A stretch of 64,000 nt of DNA, from positions 66,940,895 to 67,004,894 of the forward strand of contig CM043963.1 in assembly GCA_014529385.2 (NCBI GenBank), given 5' to 3'. The notes under the pieces were generated by a model that was not told the DNA's origin, made no database searches, and was given only the letters and a program-made list of their open reading frames with translations. Positions 11,891-26,090 of the stretch are shown one piece after another (the first letter of the stretch is position 1; every line of letters starts with the position of its first letter). A program made the translations under genes and the position numbers. This DNA comes from Adiantum capillus-veneris. Its lineage: Eukaryota; Streptophyta; Polypodiopsida; Polypodiales; Pteridaceae.

Positions 11891-13975
11891 ATGTCTACCC
11901 TAGATTCAAACGTAGCTTACACAAGCTTGGAGATCCCGACGATAGAGGAATATCCTCCCACAATGGATCTTCCAAACTTGCAATTGAGAAAGACCCATCT
12001 TGTTGAGAGAGTTTGGATGATTGGTCATGAGAGTGAAGGACTATATAGATACATTGACGACAATGAGGTCAATCTTTATACGTGCTCAGATCCATACCTA
12101 GAAGAGATAACGGATTACAAGCTCTTATATGTCTACACATACGGAGTCGACTGTCAATGGAGATCTATAGTTGTCGACAAGTATGGACGAGAATACAGAG
12201 TTGTAGAAAGCACAAATCCACAGACTGTACTAGAAAGAGGTGGATATTTGGTCAATGAAGGACCACAAATACCTCCACCAAACACGAGAATGCCTATAGG
12301 AATTCCAAGAAGAGAGCCACCAGGATTCCCTTCAAGAGCGATAACGAAAGAAGGATTTGGAGAGTCTCTGGTTAGACTTGTAGACAATCGACGAGTTAGA
12401 CCATCCCAAGTCCAGAAATGGGTAAACAGAAAATACTCCGGAGATAAAGATCCGAGAGATCACGTAACGGCTTTTAGAAGAGTGATTAGAGCAGAGGAAG
12501 TTTAAGATTTTGCGACACAGTTTGCGGGATTTGGATTGACTCTAGAAGATGATGCAGCTACATGGTTCGACTCGGTGGAAAAATGGGATTTTGAGACCCT
12601 AGATGAGTTGTTTGAGGAGTTTATTGAAGAATTCTCGCCAAAAGGCATTGCTCACAACACGGTCTCGCAAATCCATAGATTCAAGCAGAAAGAGGATGAA
12701 TCGGTACGCAAAGCATCATTACGGCTCAAGAGATATGTTAAGCTCTGTCCGAGAGCAGAATTACCTACGCAAGCACGACTGATGTTGATCATTATCCAGG
12801 GAATGAAAGATGCGGGCCTTCAGAAGGATCTGCATATGATAAGGAGGATGACACTAAACGAGTTGATCAAAGAAGCTCTTTATCTAGTGGATAACTGTGA
12901 GGCATACAAAGAAAAGGACTTAAAGAGTCAAGGAGATGACACATCCTCTTAGCACAGTGTTTCACAGATATGTGAGTCCATTGCCAAGCCAACGACACCT
13001 ATTGATCAAGAAAAGTTTATCGACGACTTGGTCAAGAGGTTGATTCCTCTTGTAAGGTTTGACTCGGGAGAGCCGAAGTGGTGTGAAATTGAGAGAAAAT
13101 GGACGAACCATACGGAGGAACAGTGCTATTATAGCATGGAAAATGCTAGGGAAAGGTATGTACAACCTGTTCCAGAAACACCTACTCCACCTAGATACAT
13201 TACGGGGAATGCGCCAGGACCATTAGGAGTTTTAAGGCCACAACTTGTCTTAGGACAACAACCTCTGCTGCCAGGTACTAGAATGCAGGTATACATGAGA
13301 TACATGCCAATGATGGAAGCATCAAATAAACCAACGCCAGTACCAGCTACAATGTGGTATAGCAACCAAAGTGACTACTACCCTTCGGAGCAACAAAATG
13401 TGATAGACACACATGGAGTGGTGAGGCCGGTAATACCTCCACCTCCTGGACTTCAGTCGAAAGAAAGAAGGTATGAAATGGACGAAAGGACATTGCGATT
13501 CATTGCAAATAGCGGCTTATCTAGGTCAAAGATTTCTTATAGCCAAGAGGAAATGCTAAAAGAATCTCCTCAACCATAGACAGATTGTCACAAAAGTCGT
13601 GACAACCACTTGGTCAAACAATGTCTTCATACGAAGATCACTGAAGTAAATGCCTATTGTCTTGAGTGTGGCATCACTCACTTGATCCCGGATTGCCCGA
13701 AAAACCCAAACCAAATCAGGAAAATCACGACAAATGTATCAGGGATTGTTCAGCTCTCTAGTATCTCAAAAAATGAAAATGTTGTACCAGTTCAACTGGT
13801 TCCAAGAGCACAAGCTCAAAAGAAAGCTGATGAGAATCCAGAGACAAAGAACACGGAAAGTGACATGAGTCCAAAGACAGATGAGGGACCAAAGACAGAC
13901 GCACCTAGTCACAAAACCAAGAGAAAACGAAATAGTTGGAAAGCTAGAAATACTAAGATGAAAGCACGCAGGTAA
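11891..13975 (+). pseudogene. gypsy A Gag polyprotein, three in-frame stops
   Basis: One frame of about 695 codons starts at ATG 11891 (MSTLDSNVAY) and is broken by TAA at 12503, TAG at 12950 and TAG at 13577, with no frameshift between pieces. The middle part (about 12400-12930) has the alpha-helical retrotransposon Gag layout: KDPRDHVTAFRR, then DDAATWFDSV, then FEEFIEEFSP and VSQIHRFKQK. The later part is Pro-rich. Near the end lies a zinc-knuckle-like CLECGITHLIPDC, spaced CX2CX3HX4C, one residue shorter than the standard CX2CX4HX4C. The C-terminus is highly charged. Gag would form the cytoplasmic particle around the RNA. No protease or polymerase follows, because a copia element begins at 14049. 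Confidence 0.8.
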
Positions 13976-14048
13976 CGAGAGCAAAAATCCTTAGCTGAGA
14001 AGTTTACCGAAGCTGAGGAGAAGATAAAACAATATGAGGAAAAGGAGG

Positions 14049-14240
14049 TGTTGGGGTATAAAGCCCAATGTGGTCGCCCAGGTAAGTGGGCGGGCCGCCA
14101 GGTATGTACACATATTCTTTTGTAAAAACCTAATAAGAACTCACTATGCTCTACACATTACAGTAGAGCGAGTTCACCATATCGTCGTGCTCTTCTTCTC
14201 GCACTCTCTCTCGCGTCGCACTTCCGCTCGTACTCCTTCA
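14049..14240 (+). mobile_element. 5' LTR of copia element
   Basis: A 192-bp segment begins TGTTGGGG, ends CTTCA and is followed two bases later by a tRNA-Met-type primer site. Short TG...CA LTRs next to such a site are typical of Ty1/copia. A TATA-like TATAAAG lies near 14057. The 3' LTR is missing, so the right end rests on the PBS alone and no target duplication can be tested. Confidence 0.7.
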
Positions 14241-14242
14241 AC

Positions 14243-14254
14243 TAGTATCAGAGC
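14243..14254 (+). promoter_or_regulatory. Primer binding site, copia (initiator tRNA-Met type)
   Basis: TAGTATCAGAGC differs at one base from the canonical TGGTATCAGAGC that pairs with the initiator tRNA-Met 3' end in most plant copia elements. Confidence 0.8.
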
Positions 14255-15339
14255 TCAGATCGAGGCTCAGGGCAGCACTGCAGGAGGCTAGAGTCACCAG
14301 CTCAGATTGGAGTGAAATTTGACAGGCGAAGACACGGCCCCAAATCTTGTGGGGAGACCCGTAGGGCTTGGTGTGCTCAGAATTTCATTCTGAGGTCATC
14401 TCGGTCACCGTTCGGCTTCGACAAAGGTCTGCGCAGGCCATTTTCGACTACGTGGTCTCGGCGGGTGCAGATCCGACTGTGCAAATTTGGGGTTTTCCGC
14501 CTACGACTGCAGGTGCTGAGGATATCGACACTCCTAGAGTGTTGATTTGTGGCTGTCTACACATCGAAGGACGGCTCACAGTTCTTGGAGGCGTGTCACA
14601 TTCGACACGGACGCATCTACACACAGATTGTAGGCGACATCCACTAGTTCATCAGGTAGCTTGTGTTTGCTGCTTGATATTCCAGATTTCATCCTGACAT
14701 TGCAGGTACTTCCACATGGGATGTATTGTCAGAGATGATGTATTTCTATTGAGGGTTTGCTGGCTGTGAGTCACGCAGCAAACAACCGCCGCAGCGGTTA
14801 CAGCATACAGTGGGAAATTTGTGGATGTATGACTTTGTGGGAAGTCTATGTACTGTCAGATTTACTGCAGCCTTTGTTGAGGGTCAAGTGAGGTTTTATT
14901 GAGCTGGGGGATTCTCGAATGTTGAGATCCTTTCGGTGATACAGGTCTTGGAGCGATCCCTCGAGCACCCTTAGATAGGCAGCTAGGATGTATTGACTGT
15001 GAGTTAGACAGTTGGGATTGCATCTTTGCTTTACTGCCGTTGAGGCATTGTCACAGTCTATGCTTACAGGACAGTGACAAAACAATGAGAGACAGTACAG
15101 GTGCACGACAGGTTTACCCGCAGCTTACAGTGTCAGAGACACAGTGTTTTTTGAGCCGTTTTTTGGTCTGTTTTTTGAGTACACCAGAGCCATTTTACAA
15201 AGGAGACTCTGCCGAAATTTATGCAGAATCTGAAGCTTTCTTGGTTCATTTGACAGGTTGATATTGGTTCAAAGGTCAGTTTACAGGGGAAACTCTCCCG
15301 AATTTTTCCCAGGAAAGTAAACTACTGTGAAGCGTAGCT
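14255..15339 (+). other. Copia leader, non-coding
   Basis: About 1.1 kb between primer site and Gag start. Short frames at 14312-14697 have no recognisable domain. The length is long for a copia leader, so part of it may be an unrelated insertion, but I see no inverted repeats or duplication marking one. Confidence 0.5.
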
Positions 15340-17722
15340 ATGGCTGGATCACAGGACACTGCTCTTTACAATATCAAGAAGCTGGATGGAACCAATTTCC
15401 CATTGTGGAAGAAGCAGATTTGGCATGTGTTGGTACAAAAGAAGCTAATAAAACCTATAAAGCTCAAGGGGATAAAACCAGAAGATATGGACGAAGATGA
15501 ATGGAGCGAAATGGATGAATTGGCACTTTCTACCATTATGCTGACTTTGGCAGAAAGCGTTTACTTCAATGTAGCAGACGAGATGTCGGCTTACCAAGCA
15601 TGGTTAAAGCTGAGTGATCTTTATGAGAAGTAGAGTGCAGCTTCACAGGTATACTGGCTTAAGAAGCTTTTTGACTTGAAGATGAAAGAAGGGACACCTA
15701 TGTCCAATCATCTGAATGAATTCAACACCATCTACAGCCAGTTGTCAGCTCAAGGTGTCAAGTTTGATGAACCTGTTAGAGCTATGTTCCTGTTGATCAC
15801 ATTGCCAGAAAGTTGGGACACTTTTTGCACAGCTTTGAGTAATTCTGCACCTCCAGATGGTTTGACCATAGCAGGTGTAGAAGGAAGTCTGCTTACTGAA
15901 GAAACCAATAGAAAGACAATGTACAAAGGCAAAGGAACAGCCTTAGTTGTCAGGGGAAGGACCAAAGAAAAGTACAAAGGTGGAAAGAGGAATCAGTCTC
16001 GTAGCAAGTCCCGCAGTGCTAAAGGCAAGAGTGACATAGAATGCTGCCATTGTGGAAAGAAGGGTCACATGAAAAGAGACTACAGAGAATGGAAAGCAGA
16101 AAAAGGCAAAGAGAAAGCTGAAGACCATGGTGAGAAGAACAAGTCCTCAGTGAAGATTCAAGAAATAAATGTGACAAACACTGTTGTAGAGGATGACAGT
16201 CTAGTGTCAGGAGACATCTACTTCTTGAAGAATACAATGGACTCGGCTCTTCTTACAGCATCTGATGGAAATGCACTGAGTGACTGGATTATAGACTCAG
16301 GGGCATCACTTCATGTGTCTCCAAACAAGGAGTGGTTTACCTCTTATGTGACCACTAAAGATCATGTTCGGCTAGGCAATGGGCAGACATGTGAGATCTT
16401 AGGTGTTGGAGATGTTCAATTGAAGTTTCAGAATAGTTCTTCTTTCACGCTGAAGAATGTGAGACATGTTCCCGCAATTACAAAGAGCTTGATCAGCACA
16501 GGTTTACTTGATGATGCTGGCTACGTCACCACTTTTGGACAGAACATGTGGAAGATATCCAAGGGTTCTATGACAGTAGCACATGGAGTAAATTCTGGAG
16601 GACTTTAGATGATTTATGTATCAAATGTCTCTAAAAATGTAATCAATGTAACCGAGCAGCCGAACGTTTCTTTGTGGCATAGCCGGTTAGGACATATGTC
16701 CAAGAAGGGAATGGAAATCTTGTCTCGTTCTGGTTATTTGCCTGGCTTTTCATTTAATGATTTTGAATTCTGTGAACATTGTCTGTATGGTAAGCAAACA
16801 CAGCAGCCACATAAGCATAGAAGCAGTAGAAGAGATACACAGTTGGCACTTGTTCATAGTGATTTGTGTGGACCTATGCCTAACCTATCTCTAGGGGGAG
16901 CTTCTTACTTTATGACATTTATAGATGATTACTCGAGGAAAGTATGGGTTTACTTTCTCAAGCACAAGGATGAAGCGTTTAGTGTTTTCAAAACGTTTGT
17001 GACACTTGTGGAGAATCAGAGTGGCAAGAAGCTTAAATGCTTACGCACTGACAATGGTGGAGAGTATGTTTCAAAGGCCTTTCAGGACTTTTGTGAGTCA
17101 AAAGGTATAAAACGTGAACTTACTGCTCCTTACAATCCTCCTCAAAATGGTGTTGCTCAGAGGATGAATAGGACCATACAAGAGAAGGTCAGAAGTATGT
17201 TGTATAATGCACAACTGCCAAATGGGTTTTGGGCTGAAGCTGTATCAACAGCTGTTCATCTTGTAAATAGATCTCCTAGCAAGGTTTTGCAGAAGGATTC
17301 AGTGCCAGAGATGGTATGGTTAGGCAAAATGCCCTCATACAAGCATCTCAGAGTCTTTGGCTGTGAGGCATATACTCACGTTCCAAAGGAATTTAGGAAC
17401 AAACTTGAGCCAAAGAGTAGAAAGTGCATCTTTCTAGGCTATGGTAATTCTGGTGAGATGGGGTACAGACTTTGGGATACCGAATCCAAAAAGGTTGTCC
17501 GCAGCAATGATGTTCACTTTAATGAATCCAAATATCATTCTAAACCAGAGAGGGTTGAGGAGATTAGAAGAGTTGTCTTCCAAGAAGATGGACCTGCACG
17601 TGCAAGACAAAATGTCAGGGCTCACGAGGAGCAAGGACATGATAGAGTGGAACCACAGGTTGTGGCTGGAGCCTGAGCCACCTATTGTGCGTAGATCTGG
17701 ACGTGTCACGCGACCTCCTGAT
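15340..17722 (+). pseudogene. Copia Gag-protease-integrase polyprotein, truncated before RT
   Basis: One frame holds the N-terminal copia Gag (MAGSQDTALYNIKKLDGTNF, 15340), a stop at 15631, Gag continuation from 15676, a zinc knuckle at 16042-16083, the protease motif IIDSGASLHV (Asp codon at 16294), a stop at 16606 and the integrase. Integrase has the HHCC region (WHSRLGH and CEHCLYGK), the first catalytic Asp in HSDLCGP and the second in RTDNGGEY. The third catalytic position reads NGVAQRMNR, Gln (CAG at 17158-17160) instead of Glu. The knuckle's last Cys is Tyr (TAC at 16081). After a TGA at 17674, a frame-2 tail reads VRRSGRVTRPPD, the segment that normally precedes RT. The match stops at about 17722, where another element's LTR begins. 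The sequence resembles the Tork/Tnt1 branch. The element is dead. Confidence 0.92.
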
Positions 17723-19070
17723 ACCTTAGGTAAGCTAGGGCTGAGCTTGAGGTGGGAACCGAGCCCAAGCTTGAGGTGCTTGAGGTGGGAACCCGGCCCA
17801 AGTTTAAGGTGCTTGAGGTGCTTGATGATTGAGATGCTTGAGGTGCTTGACATGCTTGAGATACTAGGGTTGTACTTGAGGTGAGAACCCAACCCAAGCT
17901 TGAAGTGCTTAAGGGCCAAGCTTGTGGTGGGAACTGGGCCTAAGCTTGAGGGGCTTGAGGAGTCAAAAGTCAAAATTCAATCCCTACAAGGAGGGGGCGA
18001 GTCCTACATGAGGGGGGATGAGAGAGAAGACACACACACTCACACAAGGTACGCCTAGTACAAAGAAAGCAAAGGGGACACTGGTCAAGTTCCTCCTCAT
18101 GTTGCTCTCATGGTGTGCCTGAAGCCTATTGGTTGGCCACCCAAGGGGTCCAATGATAATTCAGGAGATTTAATTAATTGTATTTGCATTTATCAATTCC
18201 TCTCTCTCAAAGGGGAAAGGGGGACACTTGTCCCAAAGCTACCCTTGTTGCTTGTAATGCCTCCTGCTTGTGATTGGCTAGGCATGGAGGGGTCCAATGA
18301 GCTTCAAGCATGAGCTACATGGGGAGGTCGACCAAAGCAAGCTAGGGGGTTACTTAGGGGGTATAGTTTCCCACACACACTCTCATGATGCATTGTGAAA
18401 GTGCAAGGCTCCCTATCCTTCTCCAAGCAAGTAGAGGTTGAGAGCCTACACCAACACTCTTGGCTATGGAGTGCAAATCCAACCAAGAGCCAAGAGCCAA
18501 GAGCCATGCTTCAATGCTTCAGCTTACCATCTTCTCCATCTTCATTACTATGCTATTATTTATGTTAGCAAGAAGATTTATGATAAGTGAGGAACTAATT
18601 CTTTTTCCTATGAAAAATTTTTCTTCTTCCTCTTCCCTACCCTCATTCCCTACTAGCTCTCTCCACCTTCGAAGGTGTTTGAGGTCTTGAGACTGAGGCT
18701 TGGGATAGTTAAAGCTTTCTTCAAAGTTTATGTTATGCTTGTGATGCATGAAGCTTTCCATATTCATTGCATCACCTAGGTCATAAGGAAAACAAAGATT
18801 ATATTGTAACAAGTCTCTCTTCATGGGAGAAATCATAATACAAATTCCTATTGGAGGGGGGACTGCATCCACATAAATCCGGTCCTCAACTGTTGTCATG
18901 TTCTCTAAATTCTCTTTCTTGCAAAAGTATTGTTCATTCCAAGTTAACTACTTGCTATGATTATGTTGCTATCTTCAATTATACTCACTCGCTATGCTCA
19001 CAAAGTAATTTTCAAAAGTACTCTCATTAATTTTCGCTACTCTCTAGTTAAATAGGCCAATTCCATTACA
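17719..19070 (+). repeat. Chromovirus 5' LTR
   Basis: It matches 37137-38414 along its length. The shared sequence begins at ACCTTAGGTAAGCTAGGG (17723) and ends at AATTCCATTACA. Reading the start as TGATACC against TGACC in the other copy gives a TG start with a 2-bp difference. The first 200 bases are built of short repeats of GAGGTGCTTGA. Compared with the 3' LTR it has about 70 extra bases near 18056-18130 and lacks the 50-base G run. Confidence 0.88.
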
Positions 19071-19071
19071 T

Positions 19072-19083
19072 TGGTATCAGAGC
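19072..19083 (+). promoter_or_regulatory. Primer binding site, chromovirus
   Basis: An exact TGGTATCAGAGC, one base after the CA end of the LTR. It is the canonical initiator tRNA-Met site. Confidence 0.92.
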
Positions 19084-19483
19084 ATTTGGTTTCTCTTTTC
19101 TTGCTTAATAAGAGAGGTCCTTAAGTAGCTAGTAAATGGTTGATGTTGTTACTTATATTAGGGTAAGTGGAATTGGGATCTATTATCGGTTTTGTTGAGC
19201 CCACTATGTGGGATATGGTACACCTCAGGAGCTTTGGACTTAATAATGCATTCTTTTTAGACTTGCCTACGGCTTTACCATTATTGATCCATAAGGAGTC
19301 CAAAAGGAGCTAGCGCTCGGCAACTCTACTATGTTAGACCTACTCCACTACTCTCTATAATTAATCACTTCGGGCCTTGGGTGTAGATACTTAAGATCCG
19401 ATTTTCAAAGGCTGAGAGGAGTGGCAGCTAAGGTTTTGAATTGCCAAATCATACATTAAGTACATATATAAAACTTTGTTAAC

Positions 19484-20486
19484 ATGGCTAACAATAACCA
19501 AGAGAGTAGAATGAACATTGATAGCTTTGATTTTGCACATGAAGTGCTAATAATGATGCTCCCATGTTTGTGAATTATCTCGTAACTATGTTGCAGCAAG
19601 TTATGGGCAACCCTACCTTGCAAGCCGAAGTTACTCAACAACTTCGTGCTTATGGGATTTCCCTTCCTCTCCAAAAGGAGAGAGAGCTTAGGAGGCCTCT
19701 TGAAGAGACCCCCAAAAGAAGACTCTCTCCGTTACGAGAGGAGGAATCCAAAGAGCAAGAAAGCAATGAAAATTTACGGCGGTCTAGACGATCGCCCTCT
19801 TCTCCTTCTTCACCTTCCTCCTCTTCATATGAAAGCTATGGCTATTCTCCTAGAGAATACAGAAGGGGAGGACATCACAAATCATACCCTGCATGGCGAA
19901 GGTCACAAAATCTAAAGAAGTTCAAGGAGGGAGGAAAGAGTATTTCACCTATGATGGCACCTTTGGTGCTACCGACAAAGTGTTGGCCTTCATCCAGCAA
20001 TTTGATGCGGCCTTTGGAGACGAGGGCTTCAGGGAATCCTCCAAGCTATGCCATGTAGCTATGCACTTTCAAAAATCAGCTCGTCAATGGTGGGCTAGCC
20101 TTCGTGGCAATAGCGAAGCTCCAAAGACATGGAAAACTCTACGAGTTTCCATCATGAAGCAATTCCCTAAAGCGATGTGAAGGACAAAGTGCTTACCGAA
20201 TGGCGCAGCTTGAAGCTTCTCTCTCATGAGTCTATCCACAAGTATGTAGTCAAGTTTTGGGATAACGTCTGAAGGCTATTGTCTTTCAAAAGATAGACTT
20301 TGCTGAGCAAAGGCAGTAATTTTGTGTGGGATCACCTGAAGAGATGGCCAAATACATCAACTCTCAATGGCCTGGTTCTATTGGAGAAGTAATCCATCAC
20401 ACCATGGTTGCTTCACACATCAATTTCCATCAAGGGGCTAGATGGAATGTCAGGCCCATGGAAAACAAAGACAAAAATGATGCAAA
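19484..20486 (+). pseudogene. Chromovirus Gag, 5' part
   Basis: The likely start is ATG 19484 (MANNNQESRM). The frame shifts near 19555, continues in another frame through a charged and Ser/Pro-rich region (SPREYRRGGHHKSYP), shifts again near 19900 into the Gag core (EYFTYDGTFGATDKVLAFI, then QKSARQWWASLRG) and again near 20175 into VKDKVLTEWRSL. The core has the helix pattern and the conserved WW of retrotransposon Gag. It breaks off at 20486, where a CACTA element starts. The Gag reading resumes at 32915 with the Asn-rich linker and the zinc knuckle. At least three frameshifts make it non-functional. Confidence 0.85.
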
Positions 20487-20680
20487 CACTACAACAAAAC
20501 ATCAAGATATCGACGCAGTATATATCGACGGCCGTACGTTTCCACGCGGTTATCGACGTACTTTCATCCCGTCGATATATGAATCGGAATATCCGTCGAT
20601 ATGCGCGTGGAAATATGCGTGGCAAGGCATACTTTTCCACGCGTATATCAATGCACATTTCGATGCAAAATAATTGGGGG
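20487..20680 (+). repeat. CACTA left terminal and subterminal repeats
   Basis: After the 13-base terminal repeat come short motifs in both orientations: TATCGACG at three places, CGTCGATAT at two, TTTCCACGCG at two and CGCGTGGAAA at one. The order TTTCCACGCG..ATCGACG (20539-20558) against CGTCGAT..CGCGTGGAAA (about 20594-20613) forms an inverted repeat. Subterminal motif clusters are where CACTA accessory proteins bind in En/Spm. Binding here is inferred. Confidence 0.8.
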
Positions 20681-20775
20681 GAAAAAAAGGGAAACCCGTG
20701 CACAGGGGCCATTTTCACCTGTGACGCACGCGCTCAGATCTTGGCCGAAACTTGCTGCACAGGTATTATGAAACT

Positions 20776-20792
20776 CCCCCCCCCCCCCCCAA

Positions 20793-20841
<49 letters not shown>

Positions 20842-20853
20842 TGTGTGTGTGTA

Positions 20854-20935
<82 letters not shown>

Positions 20936-20954
20936 GTGTGTGTGTGTGTGTAGG

Positions 20955-21029
<75 letters not shown>

Positions 21030-21190
21030 GTGTGTGTGTGTGTGTGTGTGTGTATAGAAAATCAAAGAGAGAAAGAGAGAGAAATGTGTGTGTGTGTGTA
21101 AATAAGAAATTAAAAATCTAGAGAGAGAGAGAGACAGAGAGGGATGTGTGTGTGCGTGTAGGAAATTAAAGAGAGAGAGAGAGAGAACAT
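20776..21190. repeat. Compound simple-repeat block
   Basis: C15, then (CT)n, (GT)n, and alternating (GA)n and (GT)n tracts. The long GA tracts are about 20859-20932 and 20963-21026. The GA-GT pairing with an ATCAAAGAGAGAG connector repeats several times, so the block itself has expanded as a higher-order unit. Confidence 0.95.
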
Positions 21191-21669
21191 TGTATGCATA
21201 GAAAATTAAAACTAAAGAGAGAGAAATTAAAGAGAGAAATGAATGAAATGTTATATTAACGTCTTCAAAAGGCCAAAGTGACCTATGAGACCAGAAAGTT
21301 ACAATGTGGTGGATCTGATACAAAGTCAGAGTAACAAGATGACAAAATGACAAAATGACAAAATAAAATATTATGGAATCCTAAACTGCTGGGTGTAGAC
21401 TAATTAAGCAGCTAAAACAGCTAGCTGGGATAGGTAGATCATAGGAGATCCAGCATCGATCGCTGGCGGATCTCATCAATCTCTTCCATGGTCAGTAGTC
21501 TGACCGAGCATTGTGCATGTCGAGCCAAAGTGACCTGGATCCTCTGATGCAGCCTCTATCTATGTTGTGTAGTCCTCCGCAGTCATGGGCATCTGGATCT
21601 CCCTAGCTCAGTTGCTCGTTCGATCAGTATGCCTCTGGTGTAAAGCGACAAGCTCTGCTGCGGTAGAGA
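21191..21669. other. CACTA interior, no gene seen
   Basis: Unique-looking sequence between two simple-repeat blocks. A short GACAAAAT triplication lies at 21340-21362. No coding motif was found. Confidence 0.4.
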
Positions 21670-21734
21670 GGTAGAGAGAGAGAGATATGTTCGTATAAAT
21701 TAAAGAGAGAGAGAGAGAGAGAGAGAAGTAAAGA

Positions 21735-21800
<66 letters not shown>

Positions 21801-21889
21801 TGGAAGTGGAGAGCGAGACACACACACACACACACACACAGAGAGAGAGATAGGGAAATAGGGAGAGAAAGAGAGATAGCGGGAGCGAG

Positions 21890-21966
<77 letters not shown>

Positions 21967-21979
21967 TAGCTAGAGCAAG

Positions 21980-22011
<32 letters not shown>

Positions 22012-22055
22012 CAAGAGCGAGATCGAGACAGGAAGAACGAGAGATAGTGTACGTA

Positions 22056-22111
<56 letters not shown>

Positions 22112-22180
22112 ATTAACTAGAGATAGTTGCAGAGGTAGAGAGAGATAGATAGTAGATAGAGAAAGAGAGAGAGAAAGAGT
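21670..22180. repeat. Second compound simple-repeat block
   Basis: (GA)n, (TA)n (about 21738-21770), (CA)n, long (GA)n tracts and another (CA)n at 22059-22090, interspersed with GCGAGATCGAGA words. Open frames through it encode only alternating Arg-Glu or Ser-Leu and are not genes. Confidence 0.95.
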
Positions 22181-22384
22181 TAGGTTGGCTGACCAATTGT
22201 GTGAAAAGGACAGAAACTCTCTCTATCTCTCTCTCTCTCTCCCTCTAGAAGAAACTATGGAACTAAAAGAGGCAAAGGGGTTTTGCCTGCTACATGCATT
22301 GCCATGTACACCTGGGAGTGCACGTATGTGTCTACCCATATCGGATTTGACCAATAAAGACAAGATTTTGACCCGGTGGTCCTG

Positions 22385-22420
22385 ATCTCCGTACACCTCT
22401 GGACCGAGGTGTACGGAGAT
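22385..22420. repeat. Perfect 15-bp inverted repeat, 6-base loop
   Basis: ATCTCCGTACACCTC, then TGGACC, then the exact reverse complement of the first arm. It lies about 80 bases before the first ATG of the transposase frame, in a position where it could act in the promoter or the RNA leader. The function is unknown. Confidence 0.9.
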
Positions 22421-22498
22421 TGGGCAAGACTAGAGAATGCGAGGTAGTTTACATTGTGAGGAGTATATATATTAAAACAACATTCATAATCATTGTAG

Positions 22499-24960
<2,462 letters not shown>

Positions 24961-25635
24961 CTTGGGGGGGGGGGGACGCCTACGGGTACGACGCCTGCGA
25001 GGTCTCCCATCACGGCCGCTTCGACACCTAGGGGTGCGGAAGAGGCGGGTACGTCCTCATCTCCGAAGTTTCGACGCACTTGCCGATCTCGGCGATCGTC
25101 AGGTGGAGGTGGTGATTGCTATGGAGGAGAGTCCACAGATGCTTCGACCCCTCCTCACTCACAACCCCCGTCCTACCCACGTACACCTCTCAACACACCT
25201 CTTGGCACACCTCGGACACCTTGGGGGACACACGATCCTAGTGCCTCCAAGCTCTATACTGTACGGGCAGATGGTTCTGTTGACATGGATAGAGTCGGGA
25301 CTGAGATGAGACGGCGGATTCGCCAGCTTGCGGAGCTGCAGTTTTTGACTAGGATTTTGACACCTTGGCCTGACCAGGATTGCGACAAAATCAGTTATAT
25401 AGTGGAGACCATCTTGAGAGAGTACCAACCTGCTCCGAGTTCAAAGGATGTTTCAAGGAGATGGATCAAGGGTGTTGCACGGGACACCGTGAAACATCGA
25501 CGAGATGCAGCTCGACAGGCTTTCAGGATCGGCTCGCCAAAGCCTTTGGGCATCCCACACGAGACATGGCAGAAGATCAGGGAGGATGAGCGGACAGCGG
25601 ACACGCGGTTCAGACAGCAGCGTCAAGCCGCGTAG

Positions 25636-26090
25636 ATACGACAGATGACCAGGGGGACATCTCATCTTGGCAGTGGAGGCTTCGACACCTTTCGCTATGA
25701 GCTTGTGAGTTTCGAATCCAATCCTAGCTATGGCGTTTTTTTAAACGTGATGAATCATGTATTCTTATTACTTTGATTTGTGTATAAACCCAGAATCTTG
25801 CGATGCATCGAGCCCCGACACGCTAGGAGGAGACAGATGGATATCGCAGAGGTATCTATGAAGTATTAAATGATCTTGATGCTTTAGGAGATCCTGTAGA
25901 CGGGGAGGCCTTAGAGTCTCGCTGATCAATTGAGGTGAGACGTTAATATGTTTGAGTTGATTTAATTAAATAAGTATATGTGAAGTAATATCAATACTAA
26001 TTTTGTGACTTGTCCTATGTGCAGGTTGTGACACCTAGTCATCAGTGGATTTCATATATATGCTTTGTGAGACACAGACACGCTTGTGTG
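25636..26090. other. CACTA interior beside nested insertion
   Basis: AT-rich non-coding sequence. It ends in CGCTTGTGTG, the insertion site of the nested LTR element. No gene was recognised. Confidence 0.5.

Noticed and set aside
17434-17973. Minus-strand 179-codon frame
   Set aside because: It lies opposite copia integrase and the repeat-rich LTR start. Its Ser/Leu/Lys/His-rich composition comes from the LTR short repeats.
20766-22148. Long open frames of Arg-Glu, Ser-Leu or His-Thr repeats
   Set aside because: They are translations of GA, CT and GT microsatellites and have no other coding sign. The same holds at 27749-28208, 40393-41038 and 22689-22895.
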